DNA from: UMGS1975 sp959600905
GTDB taxonomy: Bacteria > Bacillota > Clostridia > Christensenellales > QAND01
DNA length: 14,047 bases
NCBI GenBank assembly: GCA_959600905.1
Contig: CAUGNO010000020.1
Location: 1 to 14,047, forward strand
Reading direction: 5' to 3'
Shown: positions 1 through 6,512 of the stretch, piece after piece
Position numbering within the stretch: position 1 is the first letter of the stretch
How the letters are laid out: each line of letters opens with the position of its first letter
Program-made: the position numbers and the translations under genes
The notes under the pieces: model-generated
The model's input: the letters and a program-made list of their open reading frames with translations, nothing else
Database searches by the model: none
What the model was told of the DNA's origin: nothing

Positions 1-67
1 CCTTTTTCTTTTGGGAAAACGTACACTGCGAAAAGGAAGCCAGGGGGCGGGGGCTAGGCGGTGTAGC

Positions 68-73
68 AGGAGG
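68..73 (+). promoter_or_regulatory. Shine-Dalgarno site for the gene at 80
   Basis: AGGAGG lies 6 bases before the ATG at 80. It decides the start, because the in-frame ATG at base 11 has no comparable site and would add a very basic stretch of 23 residues. Confidence 0.7.
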
Positions 74-79
74 AGAGCA

Positions 80-283
80 ATGAAGATATTTTATAAATGC
101 GATCCAAAGAAAAATAAGCTGTGTACGAGAAAGACAGGGCGAGGGTTCGGTAGGTGCCAGGAACAATGCTTTGCTACCGCTCTGCCGGAATATGCAGTGC
201 GGGACAGACAGGGCCGGCCCATTGTGCTGTTTACCTCGGAGGGGCAGGAGGAGAACAGACTGGTGGTGCATGCCGGGCTATGA
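80..283 (+). CDS. Small Cys-containing phage protein, function unknown
   Basis: This 67-residue protein is read from an ATG preceded by AGGAGG at 68-73 with a 6-base gap, which is why I prefer it to a longer in-frame version starting at base 11. It has four cysteines at residues 7, 15, 26 and 30 and a basic middle part; the spacing could hold a metal, but there is no histidine partner pattern I recognise. Short proteins beginning like MKIFYKCDP are, from memory, common in Clostridia prophages just ahead of packaging genes, without known function. Its stop overlaps the start of the HNH gene as ATGA (280-283), so the two are probably translated together. I cannot assign a role; a small packaging or DNA-binding accessory is only a guess from position. 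Confidence 0.6.
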   Translation: MKIFYKCDPKKNKLCTRKTGRGFGRCQEQCFATALPEYAVRDRQGRPIVLFTSEGQEENRLVVHAGL

Positions 284-573
284 AGGAGTTTGCAAGGGGA
301 TTCTATAAGTCTAAAGCATGGCAGAGAACAAGGGCTGCGTACATATCAAGTGTGTCTGGTTTGTGTGAGGATTGTTTAAGAAAAGGAATATATAAACCGG
401 GAGAGATTGTCCATCACATTATATCACTGACACCAGACAACATATCAGATGCAAGCATTGCCTTGTCTTGGGACAATCTAAAGCTAGTATGCAGGGACTG
501 TCACGGCGAGGAACATAGAAACAAAAGAAGGTATAGCATAGATGACAATGGGAAAATATTTATAAAAGAATAA
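280..573 (+). CDS. HNH endonuclease (packaging-associated)
   Basis: This 97-residue protein is an HNH nuclease with the zinc-bound beta-beta-alpha-metal fold. The sequence shows the CxxC pair C29/C32, the catalytic pair H45-H46 in IVHHIISL, the Asn of the motif at N66 in DNLKLVC, and the second CxxCH at C71/C74/H75 with H79 nearby. The size fits the short HNH proteins found beside terminases. In phages such as HK97 these proteins act with the terminase in cos cleavage and DNA packaging; this role is known for the family and inferred here from the position 136 bases ahead of the small terminase gene. The start is the ATG at 280, overlapping the previous stop as ATGA. An upstream in-frame ATG at 154 would add 42 residues lying inside the previous gene and unlike HNH N-termini. 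A free-standing homing endonuclease is the less likely alternative. Confidence 0.9.
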   Translation: MKEFARGFYKSKAWQRTRAAYISSVSGLCEDCLRKGIYKPGEIVHHIISLTPDNISDASIALSWDNLKLVCRDCHGEEHRNKRRYSIDDNGKIFIKE

Positions 574-608
574 ATAAAAATAATTTTAATATCAAATGTT
601 GTTTATTG

Positions 609-632
609 ATTGAATAGTCCCCCCCATTCAAT
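609..632 (+). other. Candidate cos site: C7 tract in a perfect inverted repeat
   Basis: ATTGAAT at 609-615 and ATTCAAT at 626-632 form a perfect 7-bp inverted repeat around AGTCCCCCCC (616-625). It sits in the only sizeable non-coding gap of the packaging region (574-708), between the HNH and small terminase genes, where cos sites of HNH-bearing phages are expected. Dyad symmetry with a GC-rich core in AT-rich surroundings fits a staggered terminase cut, but the cut positions cannot be read from one strand of sequence. No terminator-like U tract follows. The rest of the gap holds an AT-rich stretch (574-615) and a purine-rich stretch (633-700) in which I see no convincing promoter. Confidence 0.45.
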
Positions 633-696
633 AAAAAAACAAAGGACGTGGAAGACCGATGGGCGGGGGTAGAAAAAACTGGACATGGAATATAAA

Positions 697-702
697 GGGA
701 GG
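697..702 (+). promoter_or_regulatory. Shine-Dalgarno site for small terminase
   Basis: GGGAGG lies 6 bases before the ATG at 709. It fixes the start there rather than at the in-frame ATG at 685, which would place this site inside the coding region. Confidence 0.75.
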
Positions 703-708
703 TGCAGC

Positions 709-1050
709 ATGCCGGTTTTAAGCAAAGAAACCAGAATCAAACGAGAATTAAACAGATTGAAAAAATTTTATTCGGAATTACCGCAAAATAGGCTTGCCAT
801 TGTTATGCCGCTTTTAGAAAATATGGCCTTCATGAAAATAACACTGGACGATCTCCAAAAAAGCATCAATGAACACGGATGCAGCGACGAATATAAAAAC
901 GGAGAAAACCAATATGGAAGAAAAGCGGGCGCCGATCTGCAGGCGTATAACAGCCTTGTAAAAAACTTTAATACAATATCAGATAGGCTGGAAAAGATGC
1001 TCCCGCCGGAACGAAAAAAGAGCAAGTTGGGTGCGCTGATGGATGCATAA
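709..1050 (+). CDS. terS: Terminase small subunit
   Basis: This protein of 113 residues is the DNA-recognition subunit of the packaging motor, which binds near cos and presents DNA to the large subunit. It starts with a charged helical stretch (KETRIKRELNRLKK), then a helix with AFMKITLDDL, a G/N-rich link around ENQYGRK, and a helical C-terminal half with YNSLVKNFNTISDRLEKMLP. This order and length match the short small-subunit type found in Clostridia phages that is often labelled P27-like; the assignment rests on that remembered resemblance and on the position directly before the large terminase, with an 8-base overlap (1043-1050). No classic helix-turn-helix is obvious by eye. Translation of the large subunit is probably coupled to it. 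Confidence 0.85.
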   Translation: MPVLSKETRIKRELNRLKKFYSELPQNRLAIVMPLLENMAFMKITLDDLQKSINEHGCSDEYKNGENQYGRKAGADLQAYNSLVKNFNTISDRLEKMLPPERKKSKLGALMDA

Positions 1051-2698
1051 CTATATTTATGACTATTATCAAAAAATCCAGGATGGAAGCATCGTTGTGG
1101 GCCGATGGATCCTGCTTTGGTATGAATACATCGTAAAGGGCTTGGAAAAAGGCCTTTTTTATTTTGATGCGAAAAAGGCAAACAAAGCAATTCGGTTCAT
1201 CGAGACATTTTGCAGGCATCACGAGGGCGCGCTTGCGCCAAGCCTGGTAAAGCTGGAGCTTTGGCAAAAGGCGTTTGTCTCTGTCGTGTTCGGGGTGGTG
1301 GATAAAAGCGGATGCAGGCAGTTTCGAGAGGTCGTTTGCATCGTTGCCAGGAAAAACGGGAAAACCCTGTTTGCTGCGGCCATTGCTGAATACTGTACCT
1401 TCCTGGACGGGGAGTATGGAGCGAGAATTTATTTTGCCGCGCCCAAGCTGGAACAGGCGGCGCTCTGCTACGACGCCTATTATCAGATGATAGACAAGGA
1501 CGAGGAGCTTTCGCGGCTTGCCAAAAAAAGGCGGTCTGATATTTATATTGCAGAGAGCAACAGCAGCGCAAAGCCGCTGGCATTTTCCGCGAAAAAGTCC
1601 GATGGGCTGAATATCAGCCTTTGTGTGGCGGATGAAATTGCAAGCTGGCCGGGCGAGCAGGGACTGAAATTTTATGAGGTGATAAAATCCAGCTTTGGGG
1701 CCAGGAAGCAGCCGTTACTTTTATCCATTTCCACATCCGGGTACATCAACGAGGGCATCTATGACGAACTGATCAAACGGTGTACCAGGCTTTTGCTGGG
1801 AGACAGCAAAGAAAGTAGGCTGGCTCCCTTTTTGTATATGATCGATGACATTGAAAAATGGAACGACATAAACGAGCTAAGAAAAAGCAACCCGAACCTT
1901 GGCGTGTCGGTATCCGTGGATTATCTGTTGGAGGAGATCGCAGTAGCGGAGGGGAGCCTGTCCAAAAGGGCAGAGTTTATGACAAAATATTGCAACATCA
2001 AGCAAAACAGCAGCCAGGCCTGGCTGTCTGCCCAGGATGTGGAAAAAGCAAGCGGCGCTCCTCTGGCGCTGGAGGAATTTCGAGACTGTTACTGTGTAGG
2101 CGGCATAGACCTATCCAGGACAACCGACCTTACAGCCTGCACAGCGGTGATAGAAAAGGGCGGGACGCTTTATGTGTTTGCCAGATTTTTTCTGCCTGCA
2201 GAGCGCATAGAGGAGGCCACGGCACGGGATGGAATTCCCTATCAAGCCTATATACAGCGAGGCTTTCTTGTACCGTCGGGAGATAATTATGTAGATTACC
2301 GCGATTGCTTTGCATGGTTTAGAACGCTGGTGGAGCGCTATCAAATTTTTCCGCTGAAAATCGGGTACGACAGGTATACCGCGCAGTACCTGGTGCAGGA
2401 GATGAAGCAGTACGGTTTTCATATGGACGATGTATTTCAAGGGACAAACCTAACGCCCGTGATCCGGGAGACGGAGGGGCTTATCAAGGATGGAGTGTTT
2501 GCCATCGGTGACAATGACTTATTGAAAATTCATCTGCTGGATATGGCCCTTAAGACGGAGGCGGAAAGCGGGCGATGCCGGCCGGTGAAGATCAACGCAT
2601 CGGCGCATATAGACGGCGGCGCGGCGCTGTTGGACGCCATGACAGTGCGCCAGAAATACTATGCAGAGATTGGCGAACAGTTGAGAAACGAGGGATGA
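1043..2698 (+). CDS. terL: Terminase large subunit
   Basis: This 551-residue protein is the ATPase and nuclease of the head-filling motor. The Walker A-like loop is ARKNGKT at residues 102-108, the Walker B acidic pair is D197-E198 in ISLCVADE, and the likely coupling motif is LLLSISTSG at 225-233. The C-terminal RNase H-like nuclease shows its metal-binding acidic residues at D355 (GGIDLSRTTD), D443 (IGYDR) and probably D524 or D531 (HIDGGAALLDAM). Length and order are normal for HK97-type terminases, and all key residues seem intact. It overlaps the small subunit gene by 8 bases and ends one base before the portal start. With the HNH gene upstream it should be a cos-cutting enzyme; headful packaging is the alternative, not favoured here. 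Confidence 0.96.
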   Translation: MHNYIYDYYQKIQDGSIVVGRWILLWYEYIVKGLEKGLFYFDAKKANKAIRFIETFCRHHEGALAPSLVKLELWQKAFVSVVFGVVDKSGCRQFREVVCIVARKNGKTLFAAAIAEYCTFLDGEYGARIYFAAPKLEQAALCYDAYYQMIDKDEELSRLAKKRRSDIYIAESNSSAKPLAFSAKKSDGLNISLCVADEIASWPGEQGLKFYEVIKSSFGARKQPLLLSISTSGYINEGIYDELIKRCTRLLLGDSKESRLAPFLYMIDDIEKWNDINELRKSNPNLGVSVSVDYLLEEIAVAEGSLSKRAEFMTKYCNIKQNSSQAWLSAQDVEKASGAPLALEEFRDCYCVGGIDLSRTTDLTACTAVIEKGGTLYVFARFFLPAERIEEATARDGIPYQAYIQRGFLVPSGDNYVDYRDCFAWFRTLVERYQIFPLKIGYDRYTAQYLVQEMKQYGFHMDDVFQGTNLTPVIRETEGLIKDGVFAIGDNDLLKIHLLDMALKTEAESGRCRPVKINASAHIDGGAALLDAMTVRQKYYAEIGEQLRNEG

Positions 2699-2699
2699 A

Positions 2700-3884
2700 A
2701 TGGGGCTTTTTGATAAAATATTCAAAAAACCAGCGGCCAATCAACCGCCGGAGGGCTTTTTCAAAACATTGACGGCCTATACGCCTGTATTTACCACATG
2801 GGGTGGGGAACTCTATGAAAGCGAGCTGGTACGATCTGCCATCCATGCCAGGGCTACGCATATCAGCAAGCTGTCTGTCAGCGTGCAGGGGCCCGCAAAG
2901 CCAAAGCTCCAGACAAAGCTAAAGGCAGGGCCAAACGAGTGGCAGACCTGGGGGCAGTTTTTGTACAGGCTGTCTACGATCCTGGATGTGCACAATACCG
3001 CATTTATCGTGCCCGTGATGGATGATTACGGCAGCGTAACAGGCCTGTACCCGGTGCTGCCGACGGGCTGTGAAATCGTGCAGATACAGGGCGAGCCATG
3101 GCTGAGGTACCAGTTTCGATCCGGGCAATTTGCTTCCATCGAATTTGAGGCCTGCGGCATTATGACAAAATTCCAATACGAGGACGATTTTTTCGGAGAG
3201 AGCAACAGGGCTTTGACGCCGACAATGGATTTAATAGACATTCAAAACCAGGGAATCACGGAGGGAGTACGATCCGCTGCTACGTTTCGGTTTATGGCAA
3301 AGCTCAATAATTTTACCAAGCCGGAGGATTTGGCTAAGGAAAGAAAGCGGTTCACTAGGGAGAATTTGCAGGGCGATGGAGGCGTATTGCTGTTTCCCAA
3401 TACCTATTCAGATATACAGCAGATCAAGAGCAGCCCATTTGTAGCGGATGCAGAGCAGATGGAGATGGCCCGAAAGAACGTGTTTGATTATTTCGGTGTC
3501 AACGAGGACATTTTGCAAAATAAGGCGTATGGGGATGCATGGAGCGCGTTTTACGAGGGCGCCATCGAACCGTTTGCCATACAGTTTTCAGACGTAGTGA
3601 CCAAAATGCTATTCACAGAGCGGGAGCGTGCCTCCGGCTCTTTTTTGATGGCGACGGCGAACCGGTTGCAATATATGAGCAATGCGGAAAAGCTGAATGT
3701 GTCTGCGCAGATGGCGGACAGGGGCATTATGAACCGGGACGAGATTCGAGAGATCTGGAACCTGCCGCCGCTGCCCAATGGACAGGGACAGGCGTATACC
3801 ATACGCGGCGAATACTATCTGTTAAATCATGATGGCACGGTTACGAAAAAAGGAGATGATCTAACAAGTGGAACTGAGCGATAA
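2700..3884 (+). CDS. Portal protein (HK97 type)
   Basis: This 394-residue protein would form the dodecameric ring at one head vertex through which DNA enters and leaves and onto which the terminase and then the connectors dock. It opens with the typical MGLFDKIFKK, followed by a hydrophilic region and the conserved SELVRSAIHARATHISKLSV helix, then the segment LSTILDVHNTAFIVPV, the stem part around 160-230 (GITEGVRSAATFRFMAKL), and a C-terminal clip and crown part with FDYFGVNEDIL and AIEPFAIQFS. These are familiar features of HK97 gp3-type portals, which are about 380-430 residues. It starts one base after the terminase stop and overlaps the protease gene by 17 bases. Confidence 0.95.
   Translation: MGLFDKIFKKPAANQPPEGFFKTLTAYTPVFTTWGGELYESELVRSAIHARATHISKLSVSVQGPAKPKLQTKLKAGPNEWQTWGQFLYRLSTILDVHNTAFIVPVMDDYGSVTGLYPVLPTGCEIVQIQGEPWLRYQFRSGQFASIEFEACGIMTKFQYEDDFFGESNRALTPTMDLIDIQNQGITEGVRSAATFRFMAKLNNFTKPEDLAKERKRFTRENLQGDGGVLLFPNTYSDIQQIKSSPFVADAEQMEMARKNVFDYFGVNEDILQNKAYGDAWSAFYEGAIEPFAIQFSDVVTKMLFTERERASGSFLMATANRLQYMSNAEKLNVSAQMADRGIMNRDEIREIWNLPPLPNGQGQAYTIRGEYYLLNHDGTVTKKGDDLTSGTER
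3851..3855 (+). promoter_or_regulatory. Widely spaced Shine-Dalgarno for protease GTG start
   Basis: AGGAG lies 12 bases before the GTG at 3868, wider than the usual 5-9. The weak start codon and wide gap suggest the protease is made at a low level or by re-initiation after portal translation, which fits a catalytic assembly protein. Confidence 0.45.
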
Positions 3885-4500
3885 GCAATTAAATCGGTTG
3901 AAAAACGGCCGGGAATACCGAGCCATGACAATGACGGTACTCCCTGAGGAGGATTCGGACGGGAAAATGGTTGTGGAAGGGTATGCGGCAACATTCAATC
4001 AACCCTATTTGCTGTATGACAGCCCGTCATACAGAATCTTTGAACAGATTGCACCCACGGCATTTGATGATTGCGATATGTCCGACGTTATCATGCAATA
4101 TGACCACGAAGGCAGGGTGTTTGCACGGACCAGAAACGGAACACTGACACTGATCCTCGATTCCGGTGGCCTGAAAACCGTGGCAAACCTAGGCGGTACG
4201 GATATCGGAAGACAGCTTTATCAGGAGATTAAGGGCGGGTATACGGACAAGATGTCCTTTTCATTCCTTGTAGCGGAAGACAACAAGGTCAGCACTGTTG
4301 ACAGCGAAAGCAGAGTAGAGACGGTAATTAGAACCATAACGAAAATAAGCAAGCTATACGACGTCAGTGCCGTTTCCATTCCGGCAAACGACATGACGTC
4401 TATCAGTGCCCGGAGATTTTCCGACGGAGTGATCGGAGAAATCAAGGCGGAGAGACTGGAACGGGCAAAGAAAAAACTCAAACTATTATTGGAGGTATGA
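3868..4500 (+). CDS. Prohead maturation protease (HK97 gp4 / S78 family)
   Basis: This 210-residue serine protease would cut the N-terminal scaffold (delta) domains from the capsid protein, and itself, inside the prohead. It shows the family N-terminus VVEGYAATFNQPY (residues 35-47), the catalytic His H80 in MQYDHEGRVFARTRNGTL, the catalytic Ser in DKMSFSF (S130 best, S132 next), and the conserved end block LYDVSAVSIPAND (163-175). The start is a GTG at 3868 inside the end of the portal gene; the next in-frame ATGs at 3925 and 3931 would remove the conserved REYRAM lead-in, so I keep the GTG. The basic C-terminus (RLERAKKKLKLLLEV) is probably trimmed or used for packaging into the prohead. 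It ends one base before the capsid gene. Confidence 0.93.
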   Translation: MELSDKQLNRLKNGREYRAMTMTVLPEEDSDGKMVVEGYAATFNQPYLLYDSPSYRIFEQIAPTAFDDCDMSDVIMQYDHEGRVFARTRNGTLTLILDSGGLKTVANLGGTDIGRQLYQEIKGGYTDKMSFSFLVAEDNKVSTVDSESRVETVIRTITKISKLYDVSAVSIPANDMTSISARRFSDGVIGEIKAERLERAKKKLKLLLEV

Positions 4501-4501
4501 A

Positions 4502-5626
4502 ATGAACAGACATGAGGAAATTGAAGCTCGGTTGTCGGCCATTGCAGGCGAAATTGATGCGGACGGCGCAGACATCGACGCACTGACCAAAGAGGTGCGG
4601 GCCTTGAAACAGGAGAAAAAGGAAATCGAAGAGAGAGCGGAAAAACGGGCCAAGCTGCGCCAAGAGGTGGAAAACGGCGGCGGGGAAGTCATCAAACGCT
4701 TTGCCGCGCCGGAGCGGCGTGAAGAGCGCGCGATGGGCGCTGATTCCAAGGAATACCGCAGCGCGTTTTTGAAAGAGCTGCTGGGACAGGAAATGACCAA
4801 GGAGGAACGCGCCGCGTTTGTGCATACCACGGCGAACACAACGGCAGTGCTGCCTACCACAATGCTCAATACCATTTGGGATTTGGTATCCAAGCGGCAT
4901 GCAATCATGGGCGATATTACCATTTACCGCACCGGTACGATCATCGAGGTGGTCAAGCATACGGCCGTAGCACAGGGTGCGGCCAAGACCGTCGCAGAAA
5001 ACGCGGCCAACGACGATGAACAGAATACGTTTGTCAAGGTCACGCTTTCCGGCAAGGATTTTTCAAAGCACGTGGACATTTCCTATGCCATGGAGCGCAT
5101 GAGCATCGACGCTTTTGAGCAGTATCTGGTGGATGAGATCAGCGCCAGCCTGGGCGATGCACTGGCAGCCGACGTTATTGCGCAGATCGGGACGGATATG
5201 ACGGCAGGAAACAAGGTGGAAAGTGCCGCTGACAACGCCTTAACGTTTAAGGAGCTGGCGGCTTTGTTTGGCAAGCTGAAACGCGTCGGCGCTGTATCGG
5301 TGTATGCAACGCGCTCCACCATTTATAACTACTTGGTCGGCATGGTGGATACGACGGGCCGCCCGATCTTCCAGCCCTCCGCACAGGCCGGGCAGGAGGG
5401 TGTTATCCTGGGCGCACAAATCAAGGTAGAGGACGCTGTGGCGGATAATGTGGTGCTCATCGGCGATGCACAGCGCGTTGTATACAACATGGTACAGGAT
5501 ATTATGATCGAGAGCGATAAGGACATCAAAAAGCATGTGACAACCTATTCCGGCTATGCGCGCGGATCGGGTGCGTTGATTGACCCGGATTCCTTTGCAC
5601 AGCTTACCGTGACGCTGGGGGAATAA
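4502..5626 (+). CDS. Major capsid protein (HK97 fold)
   Basis: This 374-residue protein forms the icosahedral shell. Residues 1-57 are a charged coiled coil (the delta or scaffold domain), followed by a flexible stretch rich in G, E and R (58-80) where the protease would cut. The mature part begins near GADSKEYRSAFL (79-90) and carries the familiar N-arm and E-loop region, TTAVLPTTMLNTIWDLV (114-130), and an end typical of the family (DPDSFAQLTVTLGE). GGAGG at 4491-4495 lies 6 bases before the ATG. Scaffold and shell in one chain, with the protease just upstream, make a separate scaffold gene unnecessary. Just before the TAA, GGGGG (5617-5621) allows a -1 shift into an Ig-like domain, so a longer minor form of 477 residues is predicted. 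Confidence 0.95.
   Translation: MNRHEEIEARLSAIAGEIDADGADIDALTKEVRALKQEKKEIEERAEKRAKLRQEVENGGGEVIKRFAAPERREERAMGADSKEYRSAFLKELLGQEMTKEERAAFVHTTANTTAVLPTTMLNTIWDLVSKRHAIMGDITIYRTGTIIEVVKHTAVAQGAAKTVAENAANDDEQNTFVKVTLSGKDFSKHVDISYAMERMSIDAFEQYLVDEISASLGDALAADVIAQIGTDMTAGNKVESAADNALTFKELAALFGKLKRVGAVSVYATRSTIYNYLVGMVDTTGRPIFQPSAQAGQEGVILGAQIKVEDAVADNVVLIGDAQRVVYNMVQDIMIESDKDIKKHVTTYSGYARGSGALIDPDSFAQLTVTLGE
5617..5623 (+). promoter_or_regulatory. Probable -1 frameshift site at the end of the capsid gene
   Basis: The capsid frame reads CTG GGG GAA TAA. The five-G run lets the glycine tRNA on GGG (5618-5620) slip back one base onto GGG (5617-5619) with perfect pairing, directly before the stop. 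The -1 frame has a stop at 5581-5583, so any shift must happen between 5584 and 5623, and this run is the best slip point there. It is not a classic tandem-slip heptamer, because the CTG codon ahead re-pairs poorly. Confidence 0.6.
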
Positions 5627-5934
5627 CGACCCCGCTTGAGAGCGCGTCCATTCGCGGGACAGCTCAAGTAGGGGCAACGCTGACCGCATCGGTAGAGCCC
5701 GCAGGCGCAACGGCTTCTTATCAGTGGCAAAGTGCCGACGAACAGGAGGGAAGCTACGCCGATATTGCCGATGCAACCAACAATACCTATCTATTGACCG
5801 AAGCGGAAGCTGGAAAATATATCAAGGTGAAGGCAGTAGGAACGGGAGCGTATACGGGAGAGGTGCTTAGCACAGCCACAGGCGCAGTCGCGGCTGCCGC
5901 GAGGGCCGCTTCCAGGGCCAAAAAGAAGGTTTGA
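5620..5934 (+). CDS. Ig-like domain, -1 frameshift extension of capsid protein
   Basis: The -1 frame from 5620 encodes 104 residues with no ATG or GTG start near its beginning. The core is an immunoglobulin-like beta sandwich of the kind found on bacterial surface proteins: an early strand with VGATLTASV, the signature YQWQ with its core Trp, the short block GSYADIADATNNTY, then the Tyr-containing strand EAGKYIKVKAVGTG. It ends in a tail rich in Ala, Arg and Lys (5887-5931). Fusion to residue 373 of the capsid protein gives 477 residues. Phage Ig-like domains added to head and tail proteins by programmed frameshifts are known (for example in Gram-positive siphoviruses). Its stop lies 4 bases before the next start, and it fills what would otherwise be a 312-base gap. 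A decayed free gene or a sequencing error is possible but less likely. Confidence 0.75.
   Translation, partial: GITTPLESASIRGTAQVGATLTASVEPAGATASYQWQSADEQEGSYADIADATNNTYLLTEAEAGKYIKVKAVGTGAYTGEVLSTATGAVAAAARAASRAKKKV
5634..5669 (+). other. Stem-loop downstream of the capsid frameshift site
   Basis: CTTGAG (5635-5640) pairs with CTCAAG (5663-5668), extended by a G-U pair (5634/5669), and inside it GTCC (5646-5649) pairs with GGAC (5657-5660). A competing inner hairpin CGCG/CGCG (5643-5646 with 5653-5656) is also possible. The stem begins 12 bases after the G run, somewhat beyond the usual 5-9 base spacer, and would act as a frameshift stimulator in the mRNA. No U tract follows, so it is not a terminator. 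Confidence 0.5.
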
Positions 5935-5938
5935 TGCC

Positions 5939-6217
5939 ATGCTGGAAAAGGTAAAGCTTGCGCTGCGCGTATCCACCGGCGCCTTTGACAGCGAAATAGA
6001 GGATCTGATAGCAGCCGCATTGGCTGACCTTGGGATCGCAGGCATAGATCAGCGCGAGGAGAGCGATCCGCTCATCCTCCGCGCTGTGATTACCTACTGC
6101 CGCGTATATTTCGGGGAACCCTCTGACTTTGACAAAATGAGGTCTGCTTACGACGAGCAGAAAGCGCAGCTGCAAACGGCAACGGGATATACAAACTGGG
6201 GGGAAACGGATGGATAG
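5939..6217 (+). CDS. Head-tail connector (HK97 gp6-like adaptor)
   Basis: This 92-residue helical protein matches the gp6-like adaptor that forms a ring below the portal and begins the neck. The N-terminal MLEKVKLALRVSTGAFDSEIEDLIAAALADLGIAG is the hallmark (helix, then a D/E-rich helix, then a short turn), followed by ILRAVITYCRVYFGEP and a C-terminal helix. The start is the ATG at 5939, with AAGAAGG (5923-5929) 9 bases upstream. That site lies in the last codons of the Ig extension, so ribosomes that finish the frameshift product would stop right at it. The end overlaps the next gene by 8 bases. Confidence 0.85.
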   Translation: MLEKVKLALRVSTGAFDSEIEDLIAAALADLGIAGIDQREESDPLILRAVITYCRVYFGEPSDFDKMRSAYDEQKAQLQTATGYTNWGETDG

Positions 6218-6512
6218 GTCTGATGTGGTTTCGCTGATAGCCCAGACGTTTTCCCAGGATGAAATCGGGCAGGAGATTGCCGGGGAAACAAAGCGCGACG
6301 TATTTAGTAATGTATCGAGCATTACGAGGAACGAGTGGTTTGAAGCCGCGAAAAGCGGCTTTCAGCCACAGATCCGCATCACGATGCTTCGGTACGATTA
6401 TCAGAACGAACGCATTGTGGAATATAAAGGCGTCAGATATGCGGTATACCGCACCTATGAAAGCCAAAAGGAGCTTATAGAGCTGTATTTGGAAGAACAG
6501 GCGGGGGTGTAA
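6210..6512 (+). CDS. Head closure / head-tail joining protein
   Basis: This 100-residue protein follows the adaptor gene and has the small beta-rich stopper pattern: a short N-terminal helix (DVVSLIAQTF), then strands QIRITMLRYDYQNERIVEYKG and VRYAVYRTYESQKELIELYLEEQ. In this family (SPP1 gp16-like head closure, phage head-tail joining) the protein plugs the portal channel after packaging and offers a surface for the tail. Assignment rests on size, strand pattern and its place between adaptor and gp10-like genes. The start is the ATG at 6210, after a G-rich run at 6198-6203; the stop abuts the next ATG directly. Confidence 0.75.
   Translation: MDRSDVVSLIAQTFSQDEIGQEIAGETKRDVFSNVSSITRNEWFEAAKSGFQPQIRITMLRYDYQNERIVEYKGVRYAVYRTYESQKELIELYLEEQAGV

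Noticed and set aside
1..83. Possible 3' end of an upstream gene, open from base 3 to a TGA at 81-83 that overlaps the ATG at 80
   Set aside because: The ATGA overlap is suggestive, but only about 26 residues of low complexity are visible and a second frame is open to 57, so no gene can be supported.
609..632. The inverted repeat as a transcription terminator
   Set aside because: The stem is A/T-rich and short, the loop is a C tract and no T run follows.
659..721. 20-codon open frame starting MGGGRKNWTW between the candidate cos site and small terminase
   Set aside because: It has no good ribosome site, resembles no family I know, and overlaps the start of the small terminase in another frame.
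5240..5776. Minus-strand open frame of 178 codons across the capsid end
   Set aside because: It opposes well-supported + strand genes, has no recognisable domain, and looks like a shadow of the capsid and Ig codons.
5660..5934. Ig-like domain as a separate gene
   Set aside because: There is no ATG or GTG at its beginning and no ribosome site; the first possible start, a TTG in the middle (CTA TTG ACC), would delete half of the fold.
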